Positions 63,526 through 64,000 of a stretch of DNA of 64,000 nt are shown here, piece after piece (within the stretch, counting starts at the first letter, position 1; every line of letters begins with the position of its first letter). The notes beneath the pieces are model-generated. The model searched no databases, was not told the origin of the DNA, and was given only the letters and a program-made list of their open reading frames with translations. The translations under genes and the position numbers were made by a program. The DNA comes from Polaribacter sp. (GTDB taxonomy: Bacteria > Bacteroidota > Bacteroidia > Flavobacteriales > Flavobacteriaceae): assembly GCF_024639685.1 (NCBI RefSeq), contig NZ_JAHEHX010000021.1, forward strand, positions 265,273 through 329,272, read 5' to 3'.

Positions 63526-63549
63526 GGTTGCTCGAGAGGTTGCTCGGGA
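63526..63549 (+). repeat. 12-bp tandem direct repeat behind tRNA-Phe
   Basis: GGTTGCTCGAGA followed by GGTTGCTCGGGA, two units with one difference, plus the start of a third (GGT). GC-rich against the background. It has the same spacing and position as the pair behind tRNA-Arg at 38826-38849, though the sequence differs. Confidence 0.6.
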
Positions 63550-63621
63550 GGTATAAAAAGATAATTATAAAGTAGTTATATTGTTTTCTAAAAGTAAAGT
63601 TACTGGTTACTTAAGTGAAAT

Positions 63622-63762
63622 ATGAAACAAAGAATTAAACATTGTGAAGTTTGCATTTTAGATTTTTCTACTATGTATAGAGTACAATATAAAAACCCGA
63701 AAGAATGGGTGTTTGTTTGTAAAGAGTGTCTTAAAGACACAGATTCGATGGTAAACAATTGA
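63622..63762 (+). CDS. Small zinc-ribbon-like protein (46 aa)
   Basis: ATG 63622 to TGA 63762. It reads KHCEVCILDFSTMYRVQYKN and then WVFVCKECLK: two CxxC pairs 23 residues apart, as in a zinc ribbon. The pattern is one I recall from short flavobacterial proteins that go on for some 15-20 further residues; this one diverges and stops after CKECLKDTDS, so it may be cut short at its 3' end. Function unknown. Confidence 0.55.
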   Translation: MKQRIKHCEVCILDFSTMYRVQYKNPKEWVFVCKECLKDTDSMVNN

Positions 63763-63920
63763 TGAATGTCTAATTCTCCATCTTTTGTGCATTGATTATT
63801 GATATGACCAAATCCTGGGATATCTATAGGGGATTGCACTTCTGAAGTAATACCAGGTTCCTTTGTTTGATTTATTAATCAATCCTTAACCGACCCATTC
63901 AAAGATAATTTTTAATGAAA

Positions 63921-64000
63921 TTAAAAATTTAATTCCACCTTTTCATAATCTTCTACATAGCTGATAGAAAAACTAAATGTTTCTAGGTTGGCCTCTAAGT
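63921..64000 (-). CDS. 3' end of a gene running off the right edge
   Basis: The last 25 codons of a minus-strand frame, ending FSFSISYVEDYEKVELNF at TAA 63923-63921. Regular codon use and an acidic-aromatic end suggest a real gene, but nothing can be said about its product. Confidence 0.4.
   Translation of the reverse strand, partial: LEANLETFSFSISYVEDYEKVELNF

Noticed and set aside
63309..63575. Plus-strand ORF of 88 codons across tRNA-Phe
   Set aside because: It is the tRNA gene, its terminator and the tandem repeat read as protein.
63600..63839. Minus-strand ORF of 79 codons opposite the small zinc-ribbon gene
   Set aside because: Its second half is the antisense of the better supported plus-strand gene. 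The upstream part (PIDIPGFGHINNQCTKDGE) has some protein character and could be another remnant, but I cannot assign it.
1..64000. CRISPR array, insertion sequence, prophage, toxin-antitoxin or defence island
   Set aside because: No regularly spaced repeats, transposase, phage structural gene or recognisable defence module was seen on either strand.

Overview
This AT-rich 64 kb window comes from a marine-type member of the Flavobacteriaceae (Bacteroidota), close to Polaribacter or Tenacibaculum. Supporting evidence is the promoter style (a -7 box TAnnTTTG, sometimes with a -33 TTG), a primary sigma factor that lacks region 1.1, gliding and type IX secretion genes (gldA, a T9SS plug-domain protein, type A sorting tails), GLPGLI proteins, Na+-translocating NQR, and several small families confined to flavobacteria. 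It is almost entirely ordinary chromosome. I see no CRISPR array, intact insertion sequence, prophage or defence island.

Layout. 1-5.3 kb: start of rimM, rpsP, and a DNA polymerase III alpha subunit with its own N-terminal exonuclease. 5.4-9.1 kb: sugar-lactone oxidase, HAD phosphatase, gldA and a membrane protein. 9.1-13.7 kb: a TonB-receptor-like barrel with two GLPGLI proteins. 13.9-19.4 kb: deoxynucleoside kinase, rpoD, then rpe, an exonuclease/GIY-YIG fusion and an FAD oxidoreductase in one tight operon. 19.4-27.3 kb: tRNA-Arg(UCG), a YqeY protein with a retropepsin-like protein, and the complete nqrABCDEF operon. 27.4-38.7 kb: T9SS plug protein, apaG, a DUF3667 protein with no normal start codon, YgiQ radical SAM protein, folP, LOG-family protein, DUF1599, DoxX/MauE-like protein, crcB, crotonase, DUF1684 lipoprotein, Ca2+/Na+ antiporter and two small conserved proteins.

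38.7-40.6 kb is the one accessory-looking stretch. It follows tRNA-Arg(ACG) and holds 12-bp tandem repeats, a lipoprotein, an integrase-like scrap and the 3' remnant of a T9SS-secreted protein. 40.6-44.7 kb: prmA-clpS operon, tpiA, a TlpA-like thioredoxin, pyrF, and the shrunken relic of what looks like a BtuF-type metal-receptor gene. 44.7-48.7 kb: GH16 laminarinase-type enzyme with a sorting tail, DUF5522 protein and a CocE/X-Pro peptidase lipoprotein. 48.8-55.7 kb: cdaA (c-di-AMP synthesis), ABC exporter, truA, phosphoesterase, DUF4293 and rho. 55.7-63.3 kb: the leftward run coaX, outer-membrane protein, TPR protein, lptC, small membrane protein, CBS-domain protein and ppiD, an envelope-biogenesis cluster. 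The window ends with tRNA-Phe, again followed by a 12-bp tandem repeat, a small zinc-ribbon protein and a cut-off gene.

I found no convincing new multi-gene system. The best leads are the start-codon-less DUF3667 gene, two matching 80-bp intergenic elements, the metal-receptor relic, a tRNA 3'-end duplication, tandem repeats behind two tRNA genes, and two genes whose promoters sit 5-6 bases from the start codon.
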